Assembly: GCF_014212495.1 (NCBI RefSeq)
Contig: NZ_JACKZC010000003.1
Span: 310,001-374,000 of the forward strand
Direction of reading: 5' to 3'
Origin: Pontibacter sp. Tf4
GTDB lineage: Bacteria > Bacteroidota > Bacteroidia > Cytophagales > Hymenobacteraceae
Length of the DNA: 64,000 nt
Shown here: piece by piece, positions 35,344 through 44,389 of the stretch
How the letters are laid out: every line of letters starts with the position of its first letter
How positions within the stretch are numbered: the first letter of the stretch is position 1
The notes under the pieces: generated by a model
The model's input: the letters and a program-made list of their open reading frames with translations, nothing else
Told to the model about the DNA's origin: nothing
Databases searched by the model: none
Position numbers and translations under genes: made by a program

Positions 35344-35498
35344 GAATCATTTGCTACACATCTGCTAGAGCAAGAAATACGCCTGAGGGACATGCAGGTG
35401 CTGTCGGGGCACCGCTTAAGCAAGACCACCATGATCCATACACATTGACACCATCTATGCTTTTGGATGAAATCGTGAGCTCGCTGGATAATTTATAA
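35344..35498 (+). pseudogene. Tyrosine recombinase (integrase) C-terminal remnant
   Basis: The plus strand reads [10 protein letters not shown], then [16 protein letters not shown] and a stop at 35446-35448. This is the C-terminal box of a XerC/D-type or phage integrase (HSFATHLLE ... LGH ... IYTH). The catalytic Tyr position is His here. After a frameshift the typical end continues as LLDEIVSSLDNL-stop, up to 35498. A TAA immediately precedes the fragment in frame. This is a decayed integrase next to the defence gene. Confidence 0.72.
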
Positions 35499-35608
35499 TT
35501 CATTACATTAGCTTAGCTATATAAATACACGTGCACTTTAACCAAAAGTGCCAAATTCAATCAGCAAATGGCTATCATATAATTCATAGCTAGATTACAA
35601 TATTTTAA

Positions 35609-36202
35609 ATGACAAACTTTGATTTCCATAGGTTACTGTTTCCAGCTGAATTTGAGAGATTCTGTCTTGATATTTTAAAGATATGTGAACCTGAACTAGA
35701 ATTCAAAACATCAGGAGAATGGGCAGATAATGGAATAGACCTGCTATGCACCACTGAAAACAGAAATATTATTGGCCAATGTAAACGCTATAATCCTAAT
35801 AACTATAACTCTCTCAAACAAAGCCTAAAAAAAGAGGCAAAGAAATGTAAAAAAGAAGATCCCGAAAGATATATTCTCTTTACCAGCGTAACTTTAGGTG
35901 TCACACAGTTCAAAGAGATTGTAGATTTATTTGAGGGATATCTTAAAAAGAGTGACATAATTGATAGTGAAAAACTAAATGAATTTTTGAGGGATGATAA
36001 GAACTACAGCCACATATTTAAATCTCATTCAAAATTACTAGTTCCTAATTTTAAAGCAGTTGAATTAGCCCTTGATAAAGTTGTACATCGAAAATATTAT
36101 CAGAAAACGGCTTACTTTCTACATGAAATAGAAGCAAAACACCGACTCTTTCATCACACAGTTCAGCTTCCCTCCCTCATTCAGCAGCTTGAGGAAAACT
36201 AA
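35609..36202 (+). CDS. Mrr-type restriction endonuclease domain, N-terminal part of an nSTAND3 protein
   Basis: 197 residues, starting MTNFDFHRLL, the usual opening of nuclease-nSTAND3 proteins. The PD-(D/E)xK-like active site is Asp44 in NGIDLL and Gln57-x-Lys59 in IIGQCKRY, the D...QxK form typical of Mrr nucleases. The helical second half (about 120-190) is a linker. The frame ends at an in-frame TAA (36200-36202) just before what would be the NTPase P-loop, so this piece alone would be a nuclease without its regulatory NTPase. The segment is visibly AT-rich compared with its surroundings, which suggests lateral transfer. Confidence 0.85.
   Translation: MTNFDFHRLLFPAEFERFCLDILKICEPELEFKTSGEWADNGIDLLCTTENRNIIGQCKRYNPNNYNSLKQSLKKEAKKCKKEDPERYILFTSVTLGVTQFKEIVDLFEGYLKKSDIIDSEKLNEFLRDDKNYSHIFKSHSKLLVPNFKAVELALDKVVHRKYYQKTAYFLHEIEAKHRLFHHTVQLPSLIQQLEEN
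36200..36202 (+). other. In-frame TAA splitting the nuclease and NTPase
   Basis: Reading straight through, the frame gives QLEEN-stop-VIILTGNPGVGKTT. A Lys codon AAA at this place would restore a standard pre-P-loop sequence, so one A-to-T change explains the split. No frameshift is present. Sequencing error, true nonsense mutation and readthrough remain possible. Confidence 0.85.
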
Positions 36203-36229
36203 GTAATTATCCTCACCGGTAATCCAGGG

Positions 36230-39100
36230 GTGGGTAAAACAACTACAGCAATGATGATAGCCAATTACTTTTTGAGCAAAAAAGTAAAGGACTTGATATT
36301 TCTTGAAGAAAGAGATTATACCGACACCTTAAGTGTGGCTGAAGAAAACAGATTAATTATAGTTGATGATTTTTGGGGTCAAAACTTCAGCCCTCAGGTT
36401 AAAAGTCACAGCAATTTCCAACGAGAATTTCAAAGAATTATTGGAAGTATTGCAAATACTAAAAACCGCTATCTAATTCTTACTTCTCGGGATTATGTGA
36501 TAAGAGATGTGCTTAGGGGAGCAGAACCTGAGACTGAAAATCTGCTGGATACCAATAAGCATATTATAAATATTAAGGATCTATCCAGTGAGGACAAAGT
36601 TAAGATCCTGCTCAATCACTTACTGTTTTATGATTTCGATTTGAGCTATTTTCATAGAGCTCAGTATGATGACACTTTTGAATATATCATCATGCACCGG
36701 AATTATTCTCCACGACATCTAGACTTTTTTATTAAAAGTTATTTAAATGGAGACTACCAATCTTCATATACCTTTTATGAATCCCTGTATAAGTACTTAG
36801 ACAACCCCAGAGCCTTTTGGAACGAGGTCTTTCAAAAGCTAAACCCAACAGCCAAAGCTATCCTTCTGATCTTATTAGTTTCGGGAGATCCTATGGGTAT
36901 TGAAGATTTAAAAGCATCTTTTAACGATATTCAAATTAAGGCCCGTGAAATTTTATATGAAGCCATAATTCCTGGAGATTTCTATAAAGAACTTAAAAAG
37001 CTTGAGGAACTTTATATTTCGATCAACCAGGATGAATACTACTATGGTACTACCATTAAATTTCAAAGCCCCGGAATAAAGGATTACCTCTTAGAATTTC
37101 TTAGGCACGATGGTTATTTATGGATACATGCGATCATCTTGAAAGCCAGGTTTTTCAATCAGTTGACCTTAGTATTCGGTACGAAAGAGGAAAAGATTGA
37201 TGATTATGATTCCGATATTCCTCTCTATGGCCAGAAAATACTGTTAAGTCTCGACCTAAAGCGCTTACTAAAGCAAAAGCTACTCAGTGAATTCAAAGAG
37301 TTGAGTTTTTGTAACCACGAAGAGAAAGAATTAACAGATCAGCTAACCCGATACCATTCTAATGATGAGACCGAGTATTTTAAGCTAATAACACTGAATC
37401 ACTTATTTCCTATTGAGCGGGATGAAAATAAGGATATTAGAAACTTCATGCTTGAAAGTGTACTGGCAGATATCAAGAGTTATGATGACAACAGACATGT
37501 AGTTGCTCATCGCTCTATGATTTATTTCCCAAGTGTTGTCCGATTGCTTCTTCCTTACCTTGAAACCAGTCCGAACGATATTATTCAAATTTATTATGAG
37601 AGCATCACCTTTGCTACTGAATACAGGTACTTCTATAAATTCAAAGAAATTTATCCCGTAGCGTTTCAGAAGTTTTATGTCAATAATATTCAAAGGATCA
37701 GAAAACACATTAAGGAGTTGATTTTTGATGAAATTGAATATTATCTCGAACAAGATGAAGAGGAAATAGGGATAGAGTTGGACTCTCTTTTAATGGGAGG
37801 TATAGAAGAACTACGCACACAATACAGTTTTAGACTCACAGAAAGATACCTTAAGGAGCTTGAAACCACCTTTGAATTGGATCTTACCTCACTTCGCAAG
37901 GAGAACAAATCCCGAAAAAAGACCAGGTATCCTGCTTCAAAATTTGAACAGAAAGAAAAAGAGTATAAGCCCAAACCTTATGCTGCAATTATTGAAGAGT
38001 ATCTACCGGCTGAAGAAGTAGATTATCAGCCCATTAGATTTCTGACAACACACGGTTATACAGAGTTACTAAAGAACCTTAAAAGCAATAAGTCTGCCTT
38101 ATCCAGTTTAAAAGATGAAAAGGAAATATTTGAAAGTATTTGCCATTTCATAGTTGAGAATAAAGTTACCATAAGATATTTAGACACTTACCAGCTTATA
38201 GAGACGTTCTTTAACTACCACTGTGTCCGAATCAATGTTCAGGCTGAATTATTTGTCAAGGCTGCCTATAAAATTATTGAGGGACTGGAGCAATCCAATC
38301 ATTACAGTGCTACAAAGTCAAGAGTAGTTAAAGCTTTTAAGGAGGCAGGAACACAGAAAATCCGCATTGAAGATCTTAAACCCATTCTTATTCCCTATAA
38401 TACTTGGTACCGGTTCGGTCATTCTGACATCATAACCTACATCATAGCAAAGTATATTGATTGCTTTGGGGGAGATGAATCTTCAGAGCTGGTCACAAAA
38501 TCCTTATATATACCTTATGATCATAGGATTCTTCAATTTCTACAAAGCGCCAATGCTACTAAGTTTTGGGAGTTTTATATTATTCCCGAATTAGAAAAAT
38601 TGATTGGCAGTATAAACTTTACAGATCAACAAACTATACTTCTCTCCTTTATTGATTTCTTTAGTATAAAGTTTGAGTTAGCCTGGAAGAAAAAGGAAAA
38701 AAGCTTTGAATTTTCCTCAGGCTCAAATTCAGAATCTCATTATGAAAATATTTTACACTTTTGCGGTATCGAGTTCTACATAAGTGATTTTGAGAATTAC
38801 TTCGTGGAAGATTACCAACACGGGGATAACATTACGAAGCTATCTGTAAATACCAATGTTCTGCGAAGGCTCTATGAGAGAGTAATTAATACTGTTCCTA
38901 GAAGAACAAGTCGATACACATCAAATGGGGATCCCGTAACAGTATTTAACATAATACTATACGATTTTCTCAAAGCAGAAGAAAATTATATAATTGCAGA
39001 AGACATTGGTATGGTATCATATGTGCAAGGCACAATTCAAGCCATTCGTTCGATTATAGAAAATAATAAAGTATTGCCAACAAAGCATAAACGGTTTTAA
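36230..39100 (+). CDS. nSTAND3-type NTPase with large C-terminal sensor region (Avs-like)
   Basis: 956 residues from the GTG at 36230, but the same frame is open from 36203, and homologous sequence starts there with VIILTGNPGVGKTT (Walker A). The GTG lies inside the P-loop, so it cannot be the natural start. Walker B is RLIIVDDFWGQ, the sensor stretch is YLILTSRDY, and HRNYSPRHLDFFIK matches the conserved box of nSTAND3. A winged-helix-like part (FQKLNPTAKAILLILLV) follows. The remaining ~650 residues are helical, charged and of unknown fold, the place where target sensing occurs in Avs-type proteins. With the preceding nuclease it forms a single ancestral anti-phage gene of about 1160 codons. 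Confidence 0.85.
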   Translation: MGKTTTAMMIANYFLSKKVKDLIFLEERDYTDTLSVAEENRLIIVDDFWGQNFSPQVKSHSNFQREFQRIIGSIANTKNRYLILTSRDYVIRDVLRGAEPETENLLDTNKHIINIKDLSSEDKVKILLNHLLFYDFDLSYFHRAQYDDTFEYIIMHRNYSPRHLDFFIKSYLNGDYQSSYTFYESLYKYLDNPRAFWNEVFQKLNPTAKAILLILLVSGDPMGIEDLKASFNDIQIKAREILYEAIIPGDFYKELKKLEELYISINQDEYYYGTTIKFQSPGIKDYLLEFLRHDGYLWIHAIILKARFFNQLTLVFGTKEEKIDDYDSDIPLYGQKILLSLDLKRLLKQKLLSEFKELSFCNHEEKELTDQLTRYHSNDETEYFKLITLNHLFPIERDENKDIRNFMLESVLADIKSYDDNRHVVAHRSMIYFPSVVRLLLPYLETSPNDIIQIYYESITFATEYRYFYKFKEIYPVAFQKFYVNNIQRIRKHIKELIFDEIEYYLEQDEEEIGIELDSLLMGGIEELRTQYSFRLTERYLKELETTFELDLTSLRKENKSRKKTRYPASKFEQKEKEYKPKPYAAIIEEYLPAEEVDYQPIRFLTTHGYTELLKNLKSNKSALSSLKDEKEIFESICHFIVENKVTIRYLDTYQLIETFFNYHCVRINVQAELFVKAAYKIIEGLEQSNHYSATKSRVVKAFKEAGTQKIRIEDLKPILIPYNTWYRFGHSDIITYIIAKYIDCFGGDESSELVTKSLYIPYDHRILQFLQSANATKFWEFYIIPELEKLIGSINFTDQQTILLSFIDFFSIKFELAWKKKEKSFEFSSGSNSESHYENILHFCGIEFYISDFENYFVEDYQHGDNITKLSVNTNVLRRLYERVINTVPRRTSRYTSNGDPVTVFNIILYDFLKAEENYIIAEDIGMVSYVQGTIQAIRSIIENNKVLPTKHKRF

Positions 39101-39141
39101 TATGACAATTTTATACTAGACGTTAACAAAGAATAGTATCA

Positions 39142-39468
39142 ATGCACCCACAAGTAACGGACTACATAACAAACTCCGGCAACCAACAGGAAATCCTGCA
39201 AACTATAAGGCAGCTCATACATGAAACCATACCAAATGTAACCGAAGAATTTAAGTGGGGCAGACCGGTTTTCAGAGCTAAGAAAGATTTTGCATATCTT
39301 AAAACTGCAAAGGCTTATGTCACGCTGGGCTTCTTTAAATTTGAAAAGCTGCACGACCCGGATAACCGCCTGGAAGGCACCGGCAAAGACATGCGCCACA
39401 TCAAGATTAAAACTATAAACTACATAGACTACGACCTGCTGACTTCGTGGTTTAAAGCTGCAAAATAA
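39142..39468 (+). CDS. DUF1801-family protein
   Basis: 108 residues. It has the YdhG/DUF1801 pattern: an N-terminal helix pair (LQTIRQLIHETIPNVTEEFKWGRPVF), then AYLKTAKAYVTLGFFKFEKL and a MRHIKIKTINYID strand. The fold is small alpha/beta with a likely hydrophobic pocket; no reaction is known. The next gene starts 6 bases after the stop, so the two form an operon. It is the first gene after the foreign insert. Confidence 0.85.
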   Translation: MHPQVTDYITNSGNQQEILQTIRQLIHETIPNVTEEFKWGRPVFRAKKDFAYLKTAKAYVTLGFFKFEKLHDPDNRLEGTGKDMRHIKIKTINYIDYDLLTSWFKAAK

Positions 39469-39474
39469 ACTAAG

Positions 39475-39942
39475 ATGACAAACCAGAAACTACACATCCA
39501 GACCGCCCTGCAAATCCTGAAACCGGCGCACGAAGTGTTCCAGGCTATAGTTGATCCGGCCAAAATGTCGAACTACTTTATTTCGGAAGGTTCCGGTCCG
39601 ATGGAAGAAGGCAAAACGGTTACCTGGAAATTCCCGGAGTTTGATGGAAGCTTCCCGGTGCGGGCGGGCAAAGTAGAGCAGGACAAGTACATCTCCTATT
39701 ATTGGGATGGCACCGACGGAACCGAGCTGCTGGTAGAGATCACCCTGACACCAAAAGGCGAAAATGCCACCGTTGTAACTATAACCGAAAAGGAAATGGA
39801 TAACAACGAAGAAGGTTTAGCCTGGCTAATGGGCAACACAGCCGGCTGGGCCAACTTCCTGGCTTGCCTGAAAGCGTACCTGGAGCACGGTATTAACCTC
39901 CGCAAAGGCGCTTTTGATTTTATGAAGCCGGACCAACTATAG
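39475..39942 (+). CDS. SRPBCC/AHSA1-like protein
   Basis: 155 residues of the START/Bet v1-like fold: LQILKPAHEVFQAIVDPAKMSNYF at the start, GPMEEGKTVTWKFPEF, a VTITEKEMD strand and the long C-terminal helix GWANFLACLKAYLEHG. Members bind hydrophobic ligands or assist chaperones. It is the second gene of a pair with the DUF1801 gene. Its last codon and stop are formed by CTATAG (Gln-Leu-TAG). TATAGTT near residue 25 marks the return of the iterated motif after the insert. Confidence 0.88.
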   Translation: MTNQKLHIQTALQILKPAHEVFQAIVDPAKMSNYFISEGSGPMEEGKTVTWKFPEFDGSFPVRAGKVEQDKYISYYWDGTDGTELLVEITLTPKGENATVVTITEKEMDNNEEGLAWLMGNTAGWANFLACLKAYLEHGINLRKGAFDFMKPDQL

Positions 39943-39997
39943 TTACAGCACGCGTACATACAACAAACTATAGTTATGCACTTATTTTAGCTGCTAC

Positions 39998-40903
39998 ATG
40001 CTCTCGCATAAACACGAAATTTTTATGGAAGTGGCGCGGCTGCTTAGCTTTACCAAAGCCAGCCAAACGCTGTTTATCAGCCAGTCGGCGCTCAGCAAGC
40101 AGGTAAAGGCGCTGGAAGAATACTATAAAACCGGTTTGTTTGAGCGCCTGGGAAATACCATTATTCTTACACCTGCCGGCAAGCTGCTTTACGACAAACT
40201 TTTGGTAGCCAAGCAACTGCAACATGAGCTTTACCACGAGTTTCAGCAACTGAGCGAGAATTTCTCGCCCCAGGTAAACATGCTATTAGGGGCCAGCACC
40301 ACCATTTCACTGTACATTCTGCCGCCCGTGCTGTCGGCGTACCTGCAGCAAAACCCCAGCGTAAACATTACACTCCGCAACCGCAACAGTGAAAACATTC
40401 TGAAAGCCCTGCTCGACCATGAACTTGACCTGGGCATTGTGGAAGGCATCAGCAAGGTAAGCAACGTTACTTATACCCCTTTCCTGACCGATGATGTGAT
40501 AGCCGTTTGCTCGGCACGTAACCCGCTTAAAAAACAACAGCTCGAAGTAAAAGACCTGTACGATATTCCGCTGGCACTGCGCGAGCATGGTTCTGGAACG
40601 CTGGCTGTGCTGGAAGCGGCGCTCGAGCAAAAGAACATTAACCTGCGTTCGCTGCCGATCCGCATCCGGCTGGGTGGCACCGAAGCCCTGAAAAACTTTG
40701 TACGCGTAGATACCTGCCTTGCCTTTCTGCCCCGCCAGGCCGTGCTGAAAGAACTACAGACCGGCGAACTGGTGGAAGTAACTATAAAAGACCTGAAGGT
40801 GGTGCGAAGCTTCAATTTTATACAACGCAAAGGCACTGAAAGCAATTTTCCTTATAAAGACTTCATACAATTTACTAAACGTCACTATTCCAAACAGGCA
40901 TAG
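39998..40903 (+). CDS. LysR-family transcriptional regulator
   Basis: 301 residues. The N-terminal helix-turn-helix (about 1-60) has the family pattern FMEVARLLSFTKASQTLFISQSALSKQVKALE. The effector-binding domain (about 90-295) begins VNMLLGASTTISLYILPPVL and has two periplasmic-binding-like lobes. It probably controls a nearby or divergent gene; none is divergent here, but thrC follows 66 bases downstream on the same strand. The effector is unknown. Confidence 0.92.
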   Translation: MLSHKHEIFMEVARLLSFTKASQTLFISQSALSKQVKALEEYYKTGLFERLGNTIILTPAGKLLYDKLLVAKQLQHELYHEFQQLSENFSPQVNMLLGASTTISLYILPPVLSAYLQQNPSVNITLRNRNSENILKALLDHELDLGIVEGISKVSNVTYTPFLTDDVIAVCSARNPLKKQQLEVKDLYDIPLALREHGSGTLAVLEAALEQKNINLRSLPIRIRLGGTEALKNFVRVDTCLAFLPRQAVLKELQTGELVEVTIKDLKVVRSFNFIQRKGTESNFPYKDFIQFTKRHYSKQA

Positions 40904-40969
40904 CCTATTCCAATTTGCCATTTTGTTTCGTCATATGCTGTCTGCTATTTGCCGTACACAGATGCATAT

Positions 40970-42175
40970 ATGGCAACGACAATTGACAAACAAATAAACC
41001 ACCTTAGCACCCTGACCTGCTCCCGTTGTGGTACCCCTTATTCCGCTTTTCAAAAGCAGACTGTTTCGCCTTGCTGCCACATGCCGCTGCTGGTGCAGTA
41101 TTTAAAAGGTATTCACTTCCCGAAATCTGAATTGAAGCACCGCGAAGGCACTATGTGGCGCTATGCGGAAATGTTACCCGTACTGCATCCTGAAAACATT
41201 GTGAGCCTGGGCGAGGGCTTTACTCCCATCCTTTCGCTTAAAAATTTATCGGCAAAATACGAGTTAAGTACGTTGCTGCTGAAAGATGAAGGACAAAACC
41301 CGACGGGTTCGTTTAAGGCGCGCGGGCTGAGTATGGCTATATCCAAAGCAAAGGAACATGGCGTGGAAGGCTGCATTATACCAACTGCCGGTAATGCTGG
41401 TGTAGCCATGGCTGCTTATTGCGCCAAAGCCGGCATGCGGGCTACCGTAGTGATGCCCCGCCATACGCCAAAAGCCTTTAAAGAAGAGTGCTACTGGTAT
41501 GGCACCGAAGTGGTGCTGATTGACGGCCTGATAAACGATTGTGCTGCCAAAGTAAAAGAATTGAACCAGCACGGGGAGCTACTGGATGTATCGACGCTGA
41601 AGGAACCATACCGCCTGGAAGGCAAAAAAACAATGGGCTACGAAATTGCCGAGCAACTGAGCTGGACCTTACCGGATGTGATACTCTACCCTGCCGGCGG
41701 CGGAACGGGTTTAATTGGCATCTGGAAAGCGTTTAAGGAAATGCAGCAGCTTGGCTGGCTGGATGCAACTATAAAATTACCCCGCATGGTAGCCGTGCAG
41801 GCCGCTAATTGCCAACCGCTCATCGAAACCTTAGCTGGCAGACAACCAAACGCGCAAAACTATGTAGGCAAACCAACTATAGCCAACGGACTAGCTGTAC
41901 CCCGTCCTTTAGGCGAAGCAATTATGCTGCAAACTATAGAAGAGTCTGGCGGCACGGCCATTAGTATTACTGATGCTGAAATGATAACCGGGCTGAAAGA
42001 ATTAGGCGCAGCAGAAGGTTTGTTTGTAGCACCCGAAGGCGCTGCTGTCTGGATGGCAACCCGCAAATTACTGGCGTCCGGGCTTATCTCGCCAGATGAA
42101 AAGATCCTGCTGCTGAATACGGGCTCCGGTCAAAAATACATGGACAATCTTTCGGATGTTTATAGTCTGGAGTAG
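40970..42175 (+). CDS. thrC: Threonine synthase
   Basis: 401 residues from ATG 40970; an upstream TTG in frame adds seven unlikely residues. PLP-dependent enzyme that turns O-phosphohomoserine into threonine. The PLP Lys lies in NPTGSFKARGLSMA, the phosphate-binding glycine loop is PAGGGTGLIG, and the SLGEGFTPI opening of the family is present. An N-terminal Cys cluster (CSRC at about 17-20, CC near 35) resembles a zinc ribbon found in some members. Cystathionine-type or other beta-family lyases are less likely. It follows the LysR regulator. Confidence 0.9.
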   Translation: MATTIDKQINHLSTLTCSRCGTPYSAFQKQTVSPCCHMPLLVQYLKGIHFPKSELKHREGTMWRYAEMLPVLHPENIVSLGEGFTPILSLKNLSAKYELSTLLLKDEGQNPTGSFKARGLSMAISKAKEHGVEGCIIPTAGNAGVAMAAYCAKAGMRATVVMPRHTPKAFKEECYWYGTEVVLIDGLINDCAAKVKELNQHGELLDVSTLKEPYRLEGKKTMGYEIAEQLSWTLPDVILYPAGGGTGLIGIWKAFKEMQQLGWLDATIKLPRMVAVQAANCQPLIETLAGRQPNAQNYVGKPTIANGLAVPRPLGEAIMLQTIEESGGTAISITDAEMITGLKELGAAEGLFVAPEGAAVWMATRKLLASGLISPDEKILLLNTGSGQKYMDNLSDVYSLE

Positions 42176-42492
42176 TTTAGTTTTACAATTTTATTTCATA
42201 GTGTAAGAACCCACCCCTGCCCCTCCAAGGAGGGGAATTTGCTTCATTCACATGAAATCAATTAATAAGGTGCCCTCGCTCGCATCTGGCGAGTGTGAGC
42301 TACTTAGTGGCGTCCCGCCACTTGTGCCTAAGACACAGATTAAGGCGGCCAGAGTCCGCAGGTAACACACACTCGCGAGACGCGAGCGAGGGCAGAGGGA
42401 TCAGAGATCCGCGCCAGCAAAGGAATCTAAATTCCCCTCCTTGGAGGGGTTAGGGGGTGGGTTTGCTACATAAAGAATAAGTCCAACTATAG
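42176..42492. repeat. Nested inverted-repeat element
   Basis: No gene. The outer imperfect arms (42208-42240 and 42429-42463) carry CCCCTCCAAGGAGGGG cores, which are themselves palindromic. The inner 32-base arms (42272-42303 and 42362-42393) match at 28 positions and carry CTCGCTCGC/GCGAGCGAG. A further small hairpin (GTGGCGTCCCGCCAC, about 42307-42321) lies inside. A similar inner module is at 56022-56166, so this is a dispersed structured repeat, possibly a non-autonomous mobile element. Confidence 0.75.
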
Positions 42493-43014
42493 CTACGCGC
42501 CGTTGGACTGTCCCCGCAGTACACGGGCCGTTACAAGCAGCTGCCCCACATGGCGCATGCTGTGCTCGGCCGCATGAAACAGCAAGCCTATCACTGTAGA
42601 CTCTACCTGCGCCCGTCCTACCCTGCGTACATCCTTTAATGTGCTTTCATCGGTTTGCCTGATCTGGTCCAATGCCGTATCTACCTGCTCATGAAAAGCC
42701 TGCACCAGGTCCTGTGCTGATGCTTCGGTTGGCTTGCCTTCGGCGTACAAGTAGGCCAGTTGTTCTTCAGAGAGCGCTTCGCCGCGGGCATAGGTTAGCA
42801 GGCGTTGTAGGATGCCGGTTAAGTGCTGCAGGTGGTACCCTACTGAAGCGACACCGGCCGGCCGTTCCCAGATCAGCTCTTCCGGAAACTCGTGCATGTA
42901 ATTCTCTACTTCGTCGCGGGCCTGCAACAATGCGTGCGCCACGGGCTGCAACATGGCAGGTACACCGGCTACTGGGCCGCGAAGCCATACTTCCAGGTTT
43001 TTGGTTTGTGTCAT
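42493..43014 (-). CDS. DinB-family protein
   Basis: 173 residues, four-helix bundle of the DinB/YfiT type. The three metal-binding His are probably in GYHLQHLTG (about 61-64) and LLFHAAEHSMRHVGQ (about 146-156). Members are often thiol-dependent transferases or damage-inducible proteins. The start lies 33 bases after the stop of the alcohol-dehydrogenase-type gene on the same strand, so cotranscription is possible. It ends in TAG just before a CTATAG motif. Confidence 0.88.
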   Translation of the reverse strand: MTQTKNLEVWLRGPVAGVPAMLQPVAHALLQARDEVENYMHEFPEELIWERPAGVASVGYHLQHLTGILQRLLTYARGEALSEEQLAYLYAEGKPTEASAQDLVQAFHEQVDTALDQIRQTDESTLKDVRRVGRAQVESTVIGLLFHAAEHSMRHVGQLLVTARVLRGQSNGA

Positions 43015-43047
43015 GATGTTGGAATTAAGTATGAACTATAGTTTGGA

Positions 43048-43992
43048 TTAGCTTACATGCACTACTACTTTGCCACGTGTTTTGCGGGTCTCGACCTGCT
43101 CGTGCGCTTTGGCCATATCTTCGAAATCATACACATGCGATACGTGCGCAGTCAGTTTTCCCTGGCTCATCAGATCCGCGATCTTTGCCATATCTTCGCA
43201 GCTGGAGTGCACCAGGTAATTTTTGGCTTCAATATTCCGCTTTTTGGCTTCCTCCTGCACCGCTTCTTTTGCTCCGCCAAGTATAGACACAAGCTTACCG
43301 CCTTCTTTCAGGCACTTTAACGAGCGCAGCGAATTTTCCTCACCCAGCGAGTCGAGCACGATGTCGGCATCCATCACCACGTCTTCTACTTTGTATTCGT
43401 TGTAATCGATCTGCTCATCTGCTCCCATGTTCATTATAAAATCGTGGTTCTCTTTGGATGCCGTGCCAATCACAAAAGCTTTGAAATATTTGGCAATCTG
43501 TACAGCAAAATGTCCTACGCCACCTGCAGCGGCATGTATCAGTACGCGCTGCCCCGGCTGTATATCGGCTTCGTTTACCAGCACCTGCCAGGCAGTTAGG
43601 GCAGCCAAGGTTGCAGCGGCAGCTTCGTGGTGCGGTATGTTGGCAGGTTTGTGTGCCAGGTGTGCTTCAGGTGCAGCTACATACTCGGCATACGCTTTGC
43701 CATGTCCCGGAAAATTGACCATCCCAAACACTTCGTCACCGGGTTTAAAATAAGTAACCTTCGCTCCTGCTTCCACCACTTCCCCCGAAATATCCCAGCC
43801 AGGTATCACAGGTGCAGTTTCTTTCAGGGTATTGTAAAGTGCTTTGCCTTCACGGGTTTTGGTGTCTACAGGATTTATGCTGATGGCGCGCACTTTTACC
43901 AGTACTTCATCGTCTTTTATAGTTGGTTTATCAAGCTCGGTCAGCTGCAGGCTTTCCGGTGCACCAGGTTCTTTTACCACTAATGCTTTCAT
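43048..43992 (-). CDS. NADP-dependent zinc-free MDR oxidoreductase (quinone oxidoreductase-like)
   Basis: 314 residues of the medium-chain dehydrogenase/reductase group. The N-terminal GroES-like domain has VRAISINPVDTKTREG and VIPGWDISGEVVEAG. The Rossmann domain has the nucleotide-binding VLIHAAAGGVGHFAVQIAK. No catalytic or structural zinc Cys cluster is visible, so it belongs to the zinc-free quinone/enone reductase type. The likely reaction is NADPH-dependent reduction of quinones or reactive enones. Confidence 0.92.
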   Translation of the reverse strand: MKALVVKEPGAPESLQLTELDKPTIKDDEVLVKVRAISINPVDTKTREGKALYNTLKETAPVIPGWDISGEVVEAGAKVTYFKPGDEVFGMVNFPGHGKAYAEYVAAPEAHLAHKPANIPHHEAAAATLAALTAWQVLVNEADIQPGQRVLIHAAAGGVGHFAVQIAKYFKAFVIGTASKENHDFIMNMGADEQIDYNEYKVEDVVMDADIVLDSLGEENSLRSLKCLKEGGKLVSILGGAKEAVQEEAKKRNIEAKNYLVHSSCEDMAKIADLMSQGKLTAHVSHVYDFEDMAKAHEQVETRKTRGKVVVHVS

Positions 43993-44165
43993 AGTTATAG
44001 TTTAGGTTAGCTTTATTATACTTCCTAAACTATAGCTGTGACAAAAGGTTGTACCAAGTAGTTGTGTTTGGTCTCATTCAGAAAAACAGGCAAAGGCCGC
44101 CACTTCTTTATAACTTGCTGCCCCCATTGGCTGCACACGTAAATAGCAGCGTATGGGTAAGTACT

Positions 44166-44387
44166 ATGGAAGAACAAAAGAACAACCCTTTGCACGGCAA
44201 AACACTGGAGCGCATACTGGTGCAGCTCGTGGATTATTATGGCTGGGATGAACTGGGTTACAAGATCAACATCAACAGCTTTAACAATAACCCCAGCATA
44301 AACTCCAGCCTTAAGTTTCTGCGCAAAACGCCCTGGGCCCGCCAGAAAGTAGAAGAACTATACATCCATACCTTTGCCAAAAAATAA
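44166..44387 (+). CDS. VF530-family DNA-binding protein
   Basis: 73 residues from ATG 44166, chosen because family members begin close to NNPLHG. The motif [22 protein letters not shown] is followed by [32 protein letters not shown], matching the whole small VF2132/VF530 fold. These proteins are described as DNA-binding and are single-domain. The stop is 2 bases ahead of the START-like gene, so the two are certainly cotranscribed. Confidence 0.88.
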   Translation: MEEQKNNPLHGKTLERILVQLVDYYGWDELGYKININSFNNNPSINSSLKFLRKTPWARQKVEELYIHTFAKK

Positions 44388-44389
44388 GC

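Noticed and set aside
35344..35498. Intact integrase gene
   Set aside because: Only the C-terminal box is present, with a stop, a frameshift and loss of the catalytic Tyr.
36230..36232. GTG as the true start of the nSTAND3 NTPase
   Set aside because: It falls inside the P-loop and would delete the first Gly of Walker A. The same frame continues upstream with conserved sequence to the TAA.
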